DNA of 39,677 bases, from positions 1-39,677 of the forward strand of contig JAFLTA010000023.1 of assembly GCA_022510685.1 (NCBI GenBank), given 5' to 3'. Below, piece after piece: positions 19,752 to 30,075 of the stretch (position 1 is the first letter of the stretch; each line of letters starts with the position of its first letter). The position numbers were made by a program, and so were the translations under genes. The notes beneath the pieces are model-generated. The model saw only the letters and a list, made by a program, of their open reading frames with translations. It did no database searches and was not told the origin of the DNA. Origin of the DNA: Lachnospiraceae bacterium (GTDB lineage: Bacteria > Bacillota > Clostridia > Lachnospirales > Lachnospiraceae).

Positions 19752-22700
19752 ATGAAGAAATTCTGGAAGCTAAAATTATTCCTGTTCCTTCTGCTTTTTA
19801 TGGGCAGTGCTTGTGTAAATCGACAGGAATCATCAGCAGATACTATTTACGGGAAAGACAGTCTGGGAAAATACCAGACTACGACAAGTACATCAGAAGG
19901 CACTATTACAGAGTCAGTTGTGGGGGTTCGAGTGCGTTTAAAGCAGCCCTCCGGCTATGATGTCATTACATATGGTGTGGATACATGGAAGAAGAAACAG
20001 AATGGTGCATGGAAATATGTGGGAAGTGAAGTGGAAGGAAAACAGGGACAGTTTGGTGATTATAGTCCTACTTCTTCCATTACATATTTGTTTACCTATC
20101 CTATACCGCGATTTAGTATTGTAGTAGGGTTGACCAAAAGAATTATATTTAATTCTGTTTCGGACGAATATTCCGTGGTGACGACAAAATACTCCGGCGG
20201 AAAGATGGTGGATCAGTATGCAGAGTATTCCTTTCAGTCTCAAACGGAATTGAGTCAGAGGGAAAATTCATATCTGTATGAATTAAGGGGTAGTGGAAAT
20301 ACGATTCAAGTAGGAAGCTATGATGCAGATGGCACATCATATGATTATACGGTATATCCTGCAATTAATTTTCGTCAGGGAGAGGATGTGACTGCAGATA
20401 CAGGGGAATGCAGTATAAGAATGAGTGGAACAGCATACTTTGACGGCAGTAAATACTATATCGAGAAATTGCCGACAGTGCGTGCTCCGGAAGGATATAC
20501 CCTTACGATAGACGGATGGTATGATGCGAAACAGGGTGGCACAAAATATGTAGAGGGAAGTCGAATCTCTCCGTATAAAACACTCTATCTCAGATACAGC
20601 ATGGAAGTCAGCCAATGTACAGTACAATGTAAGGATGTGGTTGGTTCTCAGAACGGATTACAATTAGGCAGTTCTAAGTGGACACAAGAGTATGGGACTA
20701 CGGCAACCGGAGCGCATGAAGGAGCTATCCCCTTGCCGGATACCTACTATCCGGGCATGTATTACACAGGATGTACTACGGCTGTAGTAAATCAAGATGA
20801 AGTTACTGTATACCGATTTTTTGACTATGCAAGTTATCCTGTTACGGTAATTGATATGGTAAATAGTGGCATTCAGACAGAAAAAACGCTGGGTATTACC
20901 CAAAAGGAGGGGATGTATCAACAGATTGTTGCCGGGGGGACTTTGCTTGGCAGTGACACGACAGAAGGAAAATATTATACGGGATATGTATATAGCGGAC
21001 AATCTTCAGCAAGAGTGGAAATTGGCGGAATAACGGTATATCGATATTTTGTACCTGTAAAGTACACAATCTGTTTTGACGGAAATGGTGCTACGAGAGG
21101 TGAGATGGAGCCGTTGAAAGGATGCGAATATGGCATCAAGTATTCCCTGTCCCCGAATGCATATGAAAATCTGATACATGTTACATTTGATTTGCAATCG
21201 GAAGATGCTGTCTTTGGAATGGGAAATATTCAGCTGAAACGGGAATTTTCGGGATGGTCCAAAACTCCCGGAGGAAGCGTAGCATATAATGATAGAGCTG
21301 AAGTGCAAAATGTTTCAGAGGTTTCCGGTGAAACAAAGCTTTATGCGAAATGGGAAGAAGCATTGTTTGTTTCGGATGGGGAGCCGAAGCGCATGGGCTA
21401 TCAGTTTGCCGGCTGGTCTGAGCGCCCGGATGCGGAACAGGGAAATACAGTGGTTCGCCTGACGGGAGATACTACGTTATTCGCAATCTGGAAACCGGAT
21501 ATTACGGAATATCATGTGGAATACTATAAGGAGTCGTTAGACGGTCTGTTTGAGAAAGCAGCGAGTTATACGTTTAATGATTATTCGGGGAAAAAAATTA
21601 CTTTAGAAAATATTGAGCAGTTATATCCCGGATATTATATAGATATGGATTCATCTACATTATCAGGCAATGTCCGCGGAGATGGAAGTCTGATACTTAC
21701 TGTATATTACCGAAGGAATACGTACACCGTAACGTTTGATTTGGAGGGAGGAACGGTCAAGCAGGATTATCCGCTCTTTAGTGGTGTTTATGAGAGTTCT
21801 TTTGAGATACCAAAGGAAATGCCACAGAAGGAGCATTGTGAGTTTATGGGATGGACAGCAGACAAAGGCAGCAAACAGATTTACTGTCGTCCGGGGGATG
21901 TGTACCACATACCGAACCACAATCAAACATTATATGCTGTATGGAAACAGGATACTTATCGGATTCATTATATGGCAGATTCGTCATCTGAGGAAGTGCT
22001 CATCAGACAGGAGTATGATTTTGATGAGGAAATTACTCTGCCGGAATGTAATGCAGTAAAGAGAGGATATCAATTTGTGGGATGGAAATTGTGTGCAGAT
22101 GACAGCGTTTGTTATCCTGCCGGAGAAGTGGTGGAAAGTCGGTTTGAGACAAAAGACGGTGTCGTGAGATTTTACGCAGCGTGGAAACCGGTATCCGGTA
22201 CTGTTGTATTCCGCAAGAATGCACCGGAGGATGAAGATGAATCTGCCATTATGGGTACTGTGTCGCCGATAAAGTATGAGTATGATGCTCCCTGTATGCT
22301 TTCGGAAAAAACATATTTTTTAGTGGGATATGATTTTTTGGGTTGGAATACAGAGCCGGACGGAAGCGGAGAGTCATTTGCGGCAGGTATGTCTATTCAG
22401 AACGTTTTTGAATCAGACGGAGAAAATAATCTATATGCGATGTGGACACCGTCAAAAGATACCAAATTTTTCTTGCTCTTATACAAAGAAGCACTTTCCG
22501 GAGAAGAACCGGAGGAGGAAGTTTTTCAGTTAAAGGGCGAGACGAATCAAACAGTCAGAAATGCTGTGTTGAACTTTTATCAGCGAGACAGCATAGAGGA
22601 TGTATTTGAAGGATTCCACGTGGACAATCCGGAAGCGATGGATGCTAAGGTCAGGGCAGATGGCTTTACTATTGTGAAACTGTATCTTTCCCGGAGAGAA

Positions 22701-24077
22701 TATACAGTTACAGTGGCAGAAGATTTTGAGACGAATTCCTATTACAGTCAGGTACACTGTCGATATGAGGATAGTATAGTGCCGGAAGAAGAGTTAGAGG
22801 AAGTCGGAGCTGTGGCACGATATATAGATGGGGATGGAAATGCGTATGTTCCGGGAGAAGCCATACATATATATAAGGATCTTACATTAGTTCCACAGCA
22901 CAAAGTATGCTATCAGTTAGATGATAAGCCTGTGAAAGAGCAGTATGTCAATCACAATGCTTATGAAACAGCATATCAGCCGAAGGAAACCGCATACCGT
23001 TTTGATGGTTGGTATGATAGGAACAGTGGAGAAAGATATTGCAGTGCCGGCGAAAGAATACGTATTGGGCAGGATATGACACTTTCAGGAAAGTGGACGA
23101 AAGAAAAAATAACATATCATATACGATATGAGATGGGCTCCTACGATGGCGTGGCAGCTTTGGAAAAGTTTACGGATACTTATCAATATGGTGACAGTGT
23201 CCTGCTACCTACAAAGGCACAGATATTTATACCGGAAAAATATCAATTTGTAGGATGGTATGAGCAGGGCGACAGTAGGAGGACGATTGTGAGTCGGATT
23301 CCTGCAGAAGCATATGGAGACAAAATGTATTGTCTTCTGTTGGAGGAGAAAGAAATACCAGGTAATACACCGGAGCCTTCCGACGCTCTATTACCGTCAG
23401 AGAGTCCCGAGACACCGGATTCCTCTGGTGATGGCACTGTAGAGGATGTTAGCAGCCAAGGCGGTAAAAACGATGACAATATATCGGATAAGAATTTGGA
23501 AGCTAATACCGAAAATCCGAATGAGCAGCATCAGGGTATCGAAACACCGATTCACAATACCGTCAAACAAGGAGATGGAGATACTCAAAAGAAGGTGACA
23601 AAAAATAAGAAATTTACGAAAAAGAAAATACGGTATCAGATTATTTCCACAAGCAAGAAGCAAGTGGCAGTGGTGGGTGCCAACCGAAAATTGCAAAGAG
23701 TGACAATACCTGCAAAAGTGACATGGAATCACAAATCGTATAAGGTGACCAAGATAGGAAATAAGGCGTTTTATGCGCATCCTTCACTGCGAAAGATAAC
23801 GATTGGAGGACAAGTAAAAACGATTGGAAAACTTGCTTTTGCTAAGACGAAAAAACTGAAAAAAGTAGTTTTAGGTAAGAAGGTGACTACCATCAAGGAA
23901 AAAGCATTTTACAAATCGAAATCTCTGAAAAAAGTTATCATCAAGGGAAAAAAGGTGAAAAAGGTAGGTAAAAAAGCATTTGGGAAACTGAAAAAAGGCG
24001 TAAGAATCTCTGTACCATCATCCTGCGAGAAAAAGTATCACAGACTATGGAAACGCAGCGGTGTGAAAGCAAAGTGA
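19752..24077 (+). CDS. Large exported InlB B-repeat and LRR_5 surface protein
   Basis: This is a 1441-residue exported protein with a hydrophobic signal (residues 1-20) followed by Cys21. The sequence FMGSAC is only a poor lipobox, so lipid anchoring is possible but uncertain. About seven Listeria-Bacteroides (Flg_new/InlB B-repeat) modules run from about residue 430 to 1210. Each ends in a typical FxGW plus LYAxW pattern, for example REFSGWSKTP, CEFMGWTADK, YQFVGWKL and YDFLGWNTEPDGSG. A Pro/Ser/Glu linker (about 1210-1290) leads to a Lys-rich BspA-like leucine-rich repeat (LRR_5, about 1300-1430), with KIGNKAFYAHPSLRKITIG, TIGKLAFAKTKKLKKV and TIKEKAFYKSKSLKKV. There is no LPXTG motif; the very basic C-terminus may bind the wall by charge. 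It is probably an adhesin-like surface protein. Its stop codon lies inside a dispersed repeat. The start ATG has only a weak GAGG upstream. Confidence 0.88.
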   Translation: MKKFWKLKLFLFLLLFMGSACVNRQESSADTIYGKDSLGKYQTTTSTSEGTITESVVGVRVRLKQPSGYDVITYGVDTWKKKQNGAWKYVGSEVEGKQGQFGDYSPTSSITYLFTYPIPRFSIVVGLTKRIIFNSVSDEYSVVTTKYSGGKMVDQYAEYSFQSQTELSQRENSYLYELRGSGNTIQVGSYDADGTSYDYTVYPAINFRQGEDVTADTGECSIRMSGTAYFDGSKYYIEKLPTVRAPEGYTLTIDGWYDAKQGGTKYVEGSRISPYKTLYLRYSMEVSQCTVQCKDVVGSQNGLQLGSSKWTQEYGTTATGAHEGAIPLPDTYYPGMYYTGCTTAVVNQDEVTVYRFFDYASYPVTVIDMVNSGIQTEKTLGITQKEGMYQQIVAGGTLLGSDTTEGKYYTGYVYSGQSSARVEIGGITVYRYFVPVKYTICFDGNGATRGEMEPLKGCEYGIKYSLSPNAYENLIHVTFDLQSEDAVFGMGNIQLKREFSGWSKTPGGSVAYNDRAEVQNVSEVSGETKLYAKWEEALFVSDGEPKRMGYQFAGWSERPDAEQGNTVVRLTGDTTLFAIWKPDITEYHVEYYKESLDGLFEKAASYTFNDYSGKKITLENIEQLYPGYYIDMDSSTLSGNVRGDGSLILTVYYRRNTYTVTFDLEGGTVKQDYPLFSGVYESSFEIPKEMPQKEHCEFMGWTADKGSKQIYCRPGDVYHIPNHNQTLYAVWKQDTYRIHYMADSSSEEVLIRQEYDFDEEITLPECNAVKRGYQFVGWKLCADDSVCYPAGEVVESRFETKDGVVRFYAAWKPVSGTVVFRKNAPEDEDESAIMGTVSPIKYEYDAPCMLSEKTYFLVGYDFLGWNTEPDGSGESFAAGMSIQNVFESDGENNLYAMWTPSKDTKFFLLLYKEALSGEEPEEEVFQLKGETNQTVRNAVLNFYQRDSIEDVFEGFHVDNPEAMDAKVRADGFTIVKLYLSRREYTVTVAEDFETNSYYSQVHCRYEDSIVPEEELEEVGAVARYIDGDGNAYVPGEAIHIYKDLTLVPQHKVCYQLDDKPVKEQYVNHNAYETAYQPKETAYRFDGWYDRNSGERYCSAGERIRIGQDMTLSGKWTKEKITYHIRYEMGSYDGVAALEKFTDTYQYGDSVLLPTKAQIFIPEKYQFVGWYEQGDSRRTIVSRIPAEAYGDKMYCLLLEEKEIPGNTPEPSDALLPSESPETPDSSGDGTVEDVSSQGGKNDDNISDKNLEANTENPNEQHQGIETPIHNTVKQGDGDTQKKVTKNKKFTKKKIRYQIISTSKKQVAVVGANRKLQRVTIPAKVTWNHKSYKVTKIGNKAFYAHPSLRKITIGGQVKTIGKLAFAKTKKLKKVVLGKKVTTIKEKAFYKSKSLKKVIIKGKKVKKVGKKAFGKLKKGVRISVPSSCEKKYHRLWKRSGVKAK

Positions 24078-24124
24078 AAACTTTGACTTGGCATCACAAT
24101 TCATAGAATTAATACAAAATGACG
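24071..24124. repeat. Partial copy of the MITE-like element
   Basis: These 54 bases match the reverse complement of the left arm of the element at 14091-14291 almost base for base, from AAAGTGAAAACTTTG to TACAAAATGACG, with a one-base insertion and a few changes. Only one end is present. The stop codon TGA of the large surface-protein gene (24075-24077) lies within it. Confidence 0.8.
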
Positions 24125-24135
24125 TGATGATAAGC

Positions 24136-24168
24136 AAAAAAGCTGCCCACACCATTGGCAGCTTTTTT
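24136..24168. terminator. Bidirectional terminator between surface-protein gene and rpsT
   Basis: A perfect 12-bp stem, AAAAAAGCTGCC with GGCAGCTTTTTT, encloses a 9-base loop. The A and T runs serve both converging genes. Confidence 0.93.
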
Positions 24169-24184
24169 GTTTTATTTACGTTAT

Positions 24185-24448
24185 TTATGCAATTTTATTG
24201 ACAGCGATAGTCATGCGGGAAATCTTTCTGGAAGCTGTCTTACGATGGTAAACGCCTTTGCTGGCAGCTTTGTTAATCTCAGATACTGCAGCAGTTAAAG
24301 CGGTTGCAGCAGCAGCTTTATCATTAGCAGCAATAGCGGCATCTACTTTTTTGATAGCAGTCTTTACCTTAGAACGGATTGCTTTATTTCTCTCTGCATT
24401 TCTACGCTCAACTAAGATTCTCTTCTTTGCTGATTTAATATTAGCCAT
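24185..24448 (-). CDS. rpsT: 30S ribosomal protein S20
   Basis: S20 binds 16S rRNA early in 30S assembly. The 87-residue protein begins MANIKSAKKRILVERRNAER, as is typical, and continues with the basic helices RSKVKTAIKKVD and GVYHRKTASRKISRM. I chose the inner ATG at 24448, which has GGGAGGTG upstream, over the longer frame to 24466. It points away from gpr; rpsT next to gpr is a conserved Firmicutes arrangement. Confidence 0.96.
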   Translation of the reverse strand: MANIKSAKKRILVERRNAERNKAIRSKVKTAIKKVDAAIAANDKAAAATALTAAVSEINKAASKGVYHRKTASRKISRMTIAVNKIA

Positions 24449-24639
24449 TCCTTTTACACCTCCCAATCGTGAAATCTGTTTGTTTCATCAAACCGGACAC
24501 GGTCGCTTTGAGTAAACATACTCATATATAATAAAGAAAATGAGAGGGAATGTCAATACATAAAAGCGAAAAAATAGGAAAAATTAGTAGTAAAATCATA
24601 CAAAATGTGTTGTTGAATCACATTGGATTGGAGTCTTTT

Positions 24640-25557
24640 ATGGGAAATGAGCAGGAAACGGTCAGACGGACCGATTTAGCGATAGAGGTAAGAGAGAGCT
24701 TTCCGCAGGATTCCGTGGAAGTAAGCGGAGTGCGGTTGGATAAACATTCCCTAGCAGAGGATAGCATCCATATTACATCCGTGGAAATTATGGATGAACA
24801 TGGTGCCAGACAGATGGGAAAGCCCAAGGGGAATTATATTACCCTGGAATTTGAGGAGGAGACACAAGTTCCGGAGGAAACATGGAGAGAATGCCTGAAA
24901 CAGGAGATTGGCAGAACGATAAAACAGCTGGTGAAACAAGGTAAAAAGAAGTCCCCCAAAAAGTGTTATTTTGTGACCGGACTGGGCAATCGTTTTGCCA
25001 CTCCTGATGCGCTGGGACCTTATGTGGTGGAGCATATTGCTGTAAATCGTCATATATCTGACGAAAATCAGGAGGAGGCTTCGGTCTGTGCAGTTGTACC
25101 GGGGGTAATGGCACAGACAGGATTGGAGAGTGGCGAAATTATCAGCGGTGTCATCGACACGGTAAAACCGGATGTATTGATTGTGATAGATGCACTGGCA
25201 ACCTGCAGTATTAAGAGATTGTGCCGGACGATACAAATTACGGATACCGGGATATCACCGGGGGCGGGAATCGGCAACCATCGCTTTCAGTTGAATGAGG
25301 AGACAATGGGAGTGCCTGTCATCGCCATTGGCGTACCTACAGTTGTGGAGGCAAATACCATTGTGCTGGAAACCATGGAGGAAGTCTTGCAGCGGGAAAA
25401 TTTTAAGGAGGAGGAGATACAGTTGTTTTTACAGGGAATCTCTAAACAGCCGATGAATAATCTATTTGTGACGCCGAAGGATATTGAGGCACAAATTCGG
25501 GATATTGGCGATATCATTGCTCAGGGAATTAATTACTTTACCATGGAATTGTCATAG
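24640..25557 (+). CDS. gpr: Germination protease GPR
   Basis: GPR is the spore protease that breaks down small acid-soluble proteins at germination. The 305-residue form begins shortly before the conserved RRTDLAIEVRESF, which lies near the activation cleavage site of the family. It continues with VTGLGNRFATPDALGPYVV, PGVMAQTGLES, DALATCS and TDTGISPGAGIGNHR, all hallmarks of peptidase family A25. The frame is open back to ATG 24550, but the ribosome site there is too close to the start; TTGGAG sits 6 bases before 24640. The next gene is spoIIP, as in Bacillus. A sporulation sigma-G promoter is expected, but I could not place one confidently. Confidence 0.93.
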   Translation: MGNEQETVRRTDLAIEVRESFPQDSVEVSGVRLDKHSLAEDSIHITSVEIMDEHGARQMGKPKGNYITLEFEEETQVPEETWRECLKQEIGRTIKQLVKQGKKKSPKKCYFVTGLGNRFATPDALGPYVVEHIAVNRHISDENQEEASVCAVVPGVMAQTGLESGEIISGVIDTVKPDVLIVIDALATCSIKRLCRTIQITDTGISPGAGIGNHRFQLNEETMGVPVIAIGVPTVVEANTIVLETMEEVLQRENFKEEEIQLFLQGISKQPMNNLFVTPKDIEAQIRDIGDIIAQGINYFTMELS

Positions 25558-25621
25558 ATTGGCTTCCACAGACATAGGTTAGGATAGGACCTTGCTGAAC
25601 CTGACACAGAAAAGAGGAGCA

Positions 25622-26923
25622 ATGAATCGGACGAGTTTATTTCGGATGAATGGGTTTGGAAAACTGACCCTGATGATACTCATATTGATATGGGCAGGGA
25701 TACTGGTAGGTGGTTTGCACAGACAGTATCGCTTGCTAAAACGGGCTCAAAATACATTTTATAATAGCCTTGTACAATGTGGATTTTCCGGATTACGGCT
25801 ATTGCAGGAGGATCCTATGATGAATAATGTACCGGGTAATTCTTCTCTTTTGCGATATTTGCAGCAGCAGGAACTCTCAAGACAGCAGGAAGCATGGCTT
25901 GTCGTAGGTAAGGAGACGTTAGGGAACGTAAAGACCGATCAGACAGACAAAACAGCAATGCCTAACTCATATCCGCTACAAGATAATACGGTGATGGTAT
26001 TTAATAACGGAACGTATGACATTACAAATAGGAATTGGCAGCGGGAAGGGGATACAAACAATTCCGCAGCCACATCAAACTCTGTCGGAACAAAGGAAGG
26101 AACGGTGACTACGATAAATAACACCGAGGATATCCGGACAGAGAATGAGAAAAAGATTGCTGAGTTAAAAACGAAGAAAAATACAAATTATTTATTGAAA
26201 AAATTTTATATTGTTGATTCATCCACTTCGGTGGATAAAAAGATGTTTCAGGTTTCCAAGTTGTTAAATAAGTCGGTAACACTCAAACAGGAAAAGAAAC
26301 CACAAATACTCATATACCACACTCATGGAGCATCGGAAAGCTTTATTGACAGTAAAAAGGGAAAAATTGAGGATAGTATCGTGGGTATCGGCACGGAACT
26401 TGCGGGAATTTTGACGAGAAAATACGGATATCACGTCATACATGATAAGACACAGTATGATTTGGTAAATGGTAAAATTGACAGAAACCGAGCTTACAAT
26501 CAATCCTGTGCCGGTGTGACAAGGACGCTGCAGAAGTATCCCAGCATACAGGTAATCATTGACCTGCACAGAGATGGCGTGGGAAACAAAGTACATAGAC
26601 TGACTACCATCAATGGCAAAAGAACGGCACAGGTCATGTTTTTCAATGGTCTGTCCCGCAACAAAAAGGGAAATATCGCCTATCTGCACAATGATAATTT
26701 ACAGGCGAATTTAGCCTTTAGCTTAAAAATGAAGTTAGCGTGCATGGAAAACTACCCGGATTTTGCCAAGCCCATCTATCTGAAAAATTATCGCTATAAC
26801 TTGCATTTGCGGGAGCGTGCTTTGTTGATTGAGCTGGGAAACGAAAACAATACCGTGCAGGAGGCAAAGAATGCCATGGAGCCATTAGCCAAGGTATTAC
26901 ATCAGGTGCTTTCGGGAAAATGA
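25622..26923 (+). CDS. spoIIP: Stage II sporulation protein P
   Basis: SpoIIP is the peptidoglycan amidase and endopeptidase of the engulfment complex with SpoIID and SpoIIM. The 433-residue protein has a membrane helix near the N-terminus (about residues 12-30), a long polar linker (about 60-195), and the catalytic domain from about 225. Zinc-site candidates are His in ILIYHTHGASE, the Glu in that motif, and His in VIIDLHRDGVG. The ending RERALLIELGNENNTVQEA holds the second catalytic Glu region. The ATG at 25622 follows AGAGGAG; an in-frame TTG at 25592 has no such site. It follows gpr and precedes lepA. Confidence 0.92.
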   Translation: MNRTSLFRMNGFGKLTLMILILIWAGILVGGLHRQYRLLKRAQNTFYNSLVQCGFSGLRLLQEDPMMNNVPGNSSLLRYLQQQELSRQQEAWLVVGKETLGNVKTDQTDKTAMPNSYPLQDNTVMVFNNGTYDITNRNWQREGDTNNSAATSNSVGTKEGTVTTINNTEDIRTENEKKIAELKTKKNTNYLLKKFYIVDSSTSVDKKMFQVSKLLNKSVTLKQEKKPQILIYHTHGASESFIDSKKGKIEDSIVGIGTELAGILTRKYGYHVIHDKTQYDLVNGKIDRNRAYNQSCAGVTRTLQKYPSIQVIIDLHRDGVGNKVHRLTTINGKRTAQVMFFNGLSRNKKGNIAYLHNDNLQANLAFSLKMKLACMENYPDFAKPIYLKNYRYNLHLRERALLIELGNENNTVQEAKNAMEPLAKVLHQVLSGK

Positions 26924-26924
26924 T

Positions 26925-26954
26925 TTGCGGGAAACGGGGTAACTGTGCTATACT
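26925..26954 (+). promoter_or_regulatory. Extended -10 promoter upstream of lepA
   Basis: TTGCGG and TATACT are 18 bp apart, and TGC directly before the -10 gives an extended -10 element. It starts within a few bases of the spoIIP stop, so lepA and the genes after it can be expressed in growing cells. Confidence 0.6.
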
Positions 26955-27019
26955 TAAGCCCGAAAGAAAATACAGGGAATGGCGGTGTGAGCTGTCACCC
27001 GTTTGAAATGGAGAAAGTA

Positions 27020-28834
27020 ATGGAGAGAATAGAGCAGTCACATATTCGGAATTTTTGTATCGTTGCCCATATTGACCATGGAAAAAGCACGCTGGCAGAC
27101 CGTATTATTGAAAAGACGGGTTTATTGACCAGCCGGGAAATGCAGGCACAGGTGCTGGATAATATGGATCTGGAGAGAGAGCGCGGCATTACCATTAAGG
27201 CGCAGACGGTGCGAATTGTGTACAAGGCAAAAGACGGACAGGAATATATTTTTAATTTAATTGATACACCGGGACATGTGGACTTTAATTATGAGGTGTC
27301 CCGCAGCCTGGCTGCCTGCGAAGGTGCTATTTTGATCGTGGACGCTGCGCAGGGAATTGAGGCGCAGACATTGGCGAACTGTTATCTGGCTCTGGATCAT
27401 GATTTGGAAATCATGCCGGTCATCAATAAAATAGATTTGCCCAGTGCGGAGCCGGAGCGGGTGAAGGGCGAAATTGAGGATATTATCGGTCTGGATGCAT
27501 CGGATGCGCCGCTGATTTCCGCAAAAATGGGAACTAATATCGAGGAAGTGCTGGAACAGATTGTCACTAAAATACCGGCACCGGATGGGGATTTAGATGC
27601 GTCGTTTCGAGCGTTGATTTTTGATTCCATCTATGATGCTTATAAGGGAGTGATTATTTTTTGCCGTGTCTTTGACGGCTCTCTGAGTAAGGGACAGGAA
27701 ATCCGCATGATGGCAACGGGAGCCAAAGCAGAAGTGGTGGAAGTGGGGATTTTCGGAGCAGGGCAGTTTATTCCCACGGACGAGCTGTCAGCGGGGATGG
27801 TAGGCTATATTACTGCCAGTCTGAAGAATGTGCAGGATACCCGTGTGGGCGATACGGTGACACTGGCTGCCAATCCATGTAAAGAGGCATTGCCGGGATA
27901 TAAAAAAGTACAGCCCATGGTATATTGCGGAATGTATCCGTCTGATGGAGCCAAGTATCCGGATTTACGGGATGCCCTGGAAAAACTACAGTTAAATGAT
28001 GCGGCATTGCAGTTTGAGGCAGAGACCTCCGTGGCTTTGGGATTCGGATTCCGCTGTGGATTTTTGGGATTATTGCATTTGGAGATTATTCAGGAACGCT
28101 TGGAGAGAGAGTACAATCTTGACTTAGTCACTACAGCACCGGGGGTAATTTATCATGTGTATAAAACCAATGGGGATATGGTGGAGGTAACTAACCCCTC
28201 CAATTTGCCGGACCCTTCTGAAATTGAGCGCATGGAGGAGCCGGTTGTGAGTGCGGAAATCATGGTGACGACAGAGTATGTGGGAGCCATTATGACTCTC
28301 TGCCAGGAGCGTCGCGGTGTATATATCGGAATGGAATATATCGAGGAAACCCGTGCTGTCCTCAAATATGATTTACCGCTCAATGAAATTATCTATGATT
28401 TCTTTGACGCTTTAAAATCCCGTTCCAGAGGATATGCATCGTTAGATTATGAGATGAAAGGATATGTGCCGTCCAATCTGGTGAAGATGGATATGTTGAT
28501 TAACCGGGAGGAAATTGATGCATTATCTTTCATTCTCCATGCGGATACCGCCTATGAGCGCGGGCGCAAAATGTGTGAAAAACTAAAGAAAGAGATTCCG
28601 AGACATCTGTTTGAAATACCCATTCAGGCAGCGATTGGCAGTAAGATTATTGCCAGAGAGACTGTTAAGGCGATGCGCAAAGATGTGTTGGCAAAATGTT
28701 ACGGTGGAGATATTTCCCGAAAGAGAAAACTGCTGGAGAAGCAGAAAGAGGGAAAGAAGCGAATGCGCCAGTTTGGCAATGTTGAGATTCCGCAGCAGGC
28801 ATTTATGAGTGTGTTGAAGCTGGATGAGGAATAG
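27020..28834 (+). CDS. lepA: Elongation factor 4 (LepA)
   Basis: LepA/EF4 is a ribosome-bound GTPase linked to ribosome assembly and recovery from stalled translocation. The 604-residue protein has the G1 motif [13 protein letters not shown], the switch [24 protein letters not shown] and [11 protein letters not shown]. The C-terminal domain typical of LepA ends with [19 protein letters not shown] chose ATG 27020, which has GGAG in the preceding coding sequence and gives the standard length, over the upstream ATGs at 27008 and 26948. It is followed by hemW at 48 bp, the conserved Firmicutes order. Confidence 0.97.
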   Translation: MERIEQSHIRNFCIVAHIDHGKSTLADRIIEKTGLLTSREMQAQVLDNMDLERERGITIKAQTVRIVYKAKDGQEYIFNLIDTPGHVDFNYEVSRSLAACEGAILIVDAAQGIEAQTLANCYLALDHDLEIMPVINKIDLPSAEPERVKGEIEDIIGLDASDAPLISAKMGTNIEEVLEQIVTKIPAPDGDLDASFRALIFDSIYDAYKGVIIFCRVFDGSLSKGQEIRMMATGAKAEVVEVGIFGAGQFIPTDELSAGMVGYITASLKNVQDTRVGDTVTLAANPCKEALPGYKKVQPMVYCGMYPSDGAKYPDLRDALEKLQLNDAALQFEAETSVALGFGFRCGFLGLLHLEIIQERLEREYNLDLVTTAPGVIYHVYKTNGDMVEVTNPSNLPDPSEIERMEEPVVSAEIMVTTEYVGAIMTLCQERRGVYIGMEYIEETRAVLKYDLPLNEIIYDFFDALKSRSRGYASLDYEMKGYVPSNLVKMDMLINREEIDALSFILHADTAYERGRKMCEKLKKEIPRHLFEIPIQAAIGSKIIARETVKAMRKDVLAKCYGGDISRKRKLLEKQKEGKKRMRQFGNVEIPQQAFMSVLKLDEE

Positions 28835-28882
28835 AATCAGTATTTTTTATTTCTATTTGTGCCATCAGTCGAAGGTGGCGGA

Positions 28883-30052
28883 ATGGAGATTATGATGACA
28901 CAGGAAAAAAAGAAGTTGGCATTGTATGTGCACATTCCCTTTTGTATCAAGAAATGTAATTACTGTGATTTTTTGTCAGGAGCTGCAGATGAGCAGACAA
29001 AAGATGCCTATTTGGATGCACTGGTGGGGGAATGCCGTTATTGGAAAGAATATCTGGAAGGATACGAAATCCATAGTGTATTTGTCGGTGGTGGTACCCC
29101 CACTTGTCTTTCGGAAGGTCAACTCATGCATTTACAGGAGGGGATTGAAAGTCTGTTGCAAACTGCCGGAGTGCAGAATCCGGAATTTAGCGTGGAGGCA
29201 AATCCCGGGACGTTGACGGAGGAAAAGGTAAGGGTACTTACCGGCATGGGTGCCAATCGAATCAGTGTTGGACTACAGTCGTCGAATGCTTTAGAATTAC
29301 AGAAGTTGGGACGGATTCATACCTATGAAGAATTTATGTCGGCGTTTCAGTTGCTTCGGGATGCGGGGCTGGGAAATATCAATGTGGATGTGATGGCAGC
29401 ATTGCCGGAGCAGACGATGGATAGCTACCGTGAAACGCTGGAAAGGGTTGTGAAGCTACAGCCGGAACATATTTCTGCATACAGTCTCATCGTGGAGGAG
29501 GAAACCCCCTTTTGGAAGCAGCAGGAAAAAGGAATACTGTCCCTGCCGGATGAGGATACGGAGCGGGAGATGGACAGGCTGACCCAGAGGTATTTGGCAG
29601 AGCATGGTTATGAGCGGTATGAGATATCCAATTATGCCAAGCCGGGAATGGAGTGCAGGCACAATATCACATACTGGCAGATGGGAGAGTATCTGGGGGT
29701 GGGATTAGGAGCATCTTCTTATTTTCGTAGGGAACGTTTTTCCAATACCCGGATAATGTCTGAGTATTTATCGAGAGAGCCTGTGGATTATATCGCAGAA
29801 CGACATTTTCTTACCCGAAAGGAAGAAATGGAGGAGTTTGTGTTTTTGGGACTGCGTATGCGGGAAGGGATTTCCCTGAAAGAATATGAAAATAGGTTTG
29901 GGGTCTCTTTTTATGAACAGTATGCAGATGTACTGCCAAAGTTTCTTGAAAATAGTCTATTGGCAGAAAATGAGAATCATGATAAAATCTATCTGACAAC
30001 GAGGGGAATGGATGTCAGTAACATGGTACTGGCAGAATTTCTTTTGGAATAA
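28883..30052 (+). CDS. hemW: HemW-type radical SAM protein
   Basis: HemW belongs to the radical SAM family and is now seen mainly as a heme chaperone, formerly annotated as a coproporphyrinogen oxidase. The protein (about 389 residues) has the cluster motif [10 protein letters not shown], the SAM-site glycines in [11 protein letters not shown], and the motif [11 protein letters not shown]. The C-terminal HemN-type region includes [14 protein letters not shown]-like sequence. The extra Cys of true HemN is not present. The start is ambiguous between 28883 (AAGGTGG upstream) and 28895 (GGAG 6 bases upstream). It follows lepA as in Bacillus. Confidence 0.9.
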   Translation: MEIMMTQEKKKLALYVHIPFCIKKCNYCDFLSGAADEQTKDAYLDALVGECRYWKEYLEGYEIHSVFVGGGTPTCLSEGQLMHLQEGIESLLQTAGVQNPEFSVEANPGTLTEEKVRVLTGMGANRISVGLQSSNALELQKLGRIHTYEEFMSAFQLLRDAGLGNINVDVMAALPEQTMDSYRETLERVVKLQPEHISAYSLIVEEETPFWKQQEKGILSLPDEDTEREMDRLTQRYLAEHGYERYEISNYAKPGMECRHNITYWQMGEYLGVGLGASSYFRRERFSNTRIMSEYLSREPVDYIAERHFLTRKEEMEEFVFLGLRMREGISLKEYENRFGVSFYEQYADVLPKFLENSLLAENENHDKIYLTTRGMDVSNMVLAEFLLE

Positions 30053-30075
30053 AATATAAGGAGGAAATGAGACAA

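Noticed and set aside
24550-24639. Longer N-terminus for GPR from ATG 24550
   Set aside because: The purine-rich site lies only one base from that ATG, and the extra 30 residues do not resemble the family; ATG 24640 has a well-placed TTGGAG.
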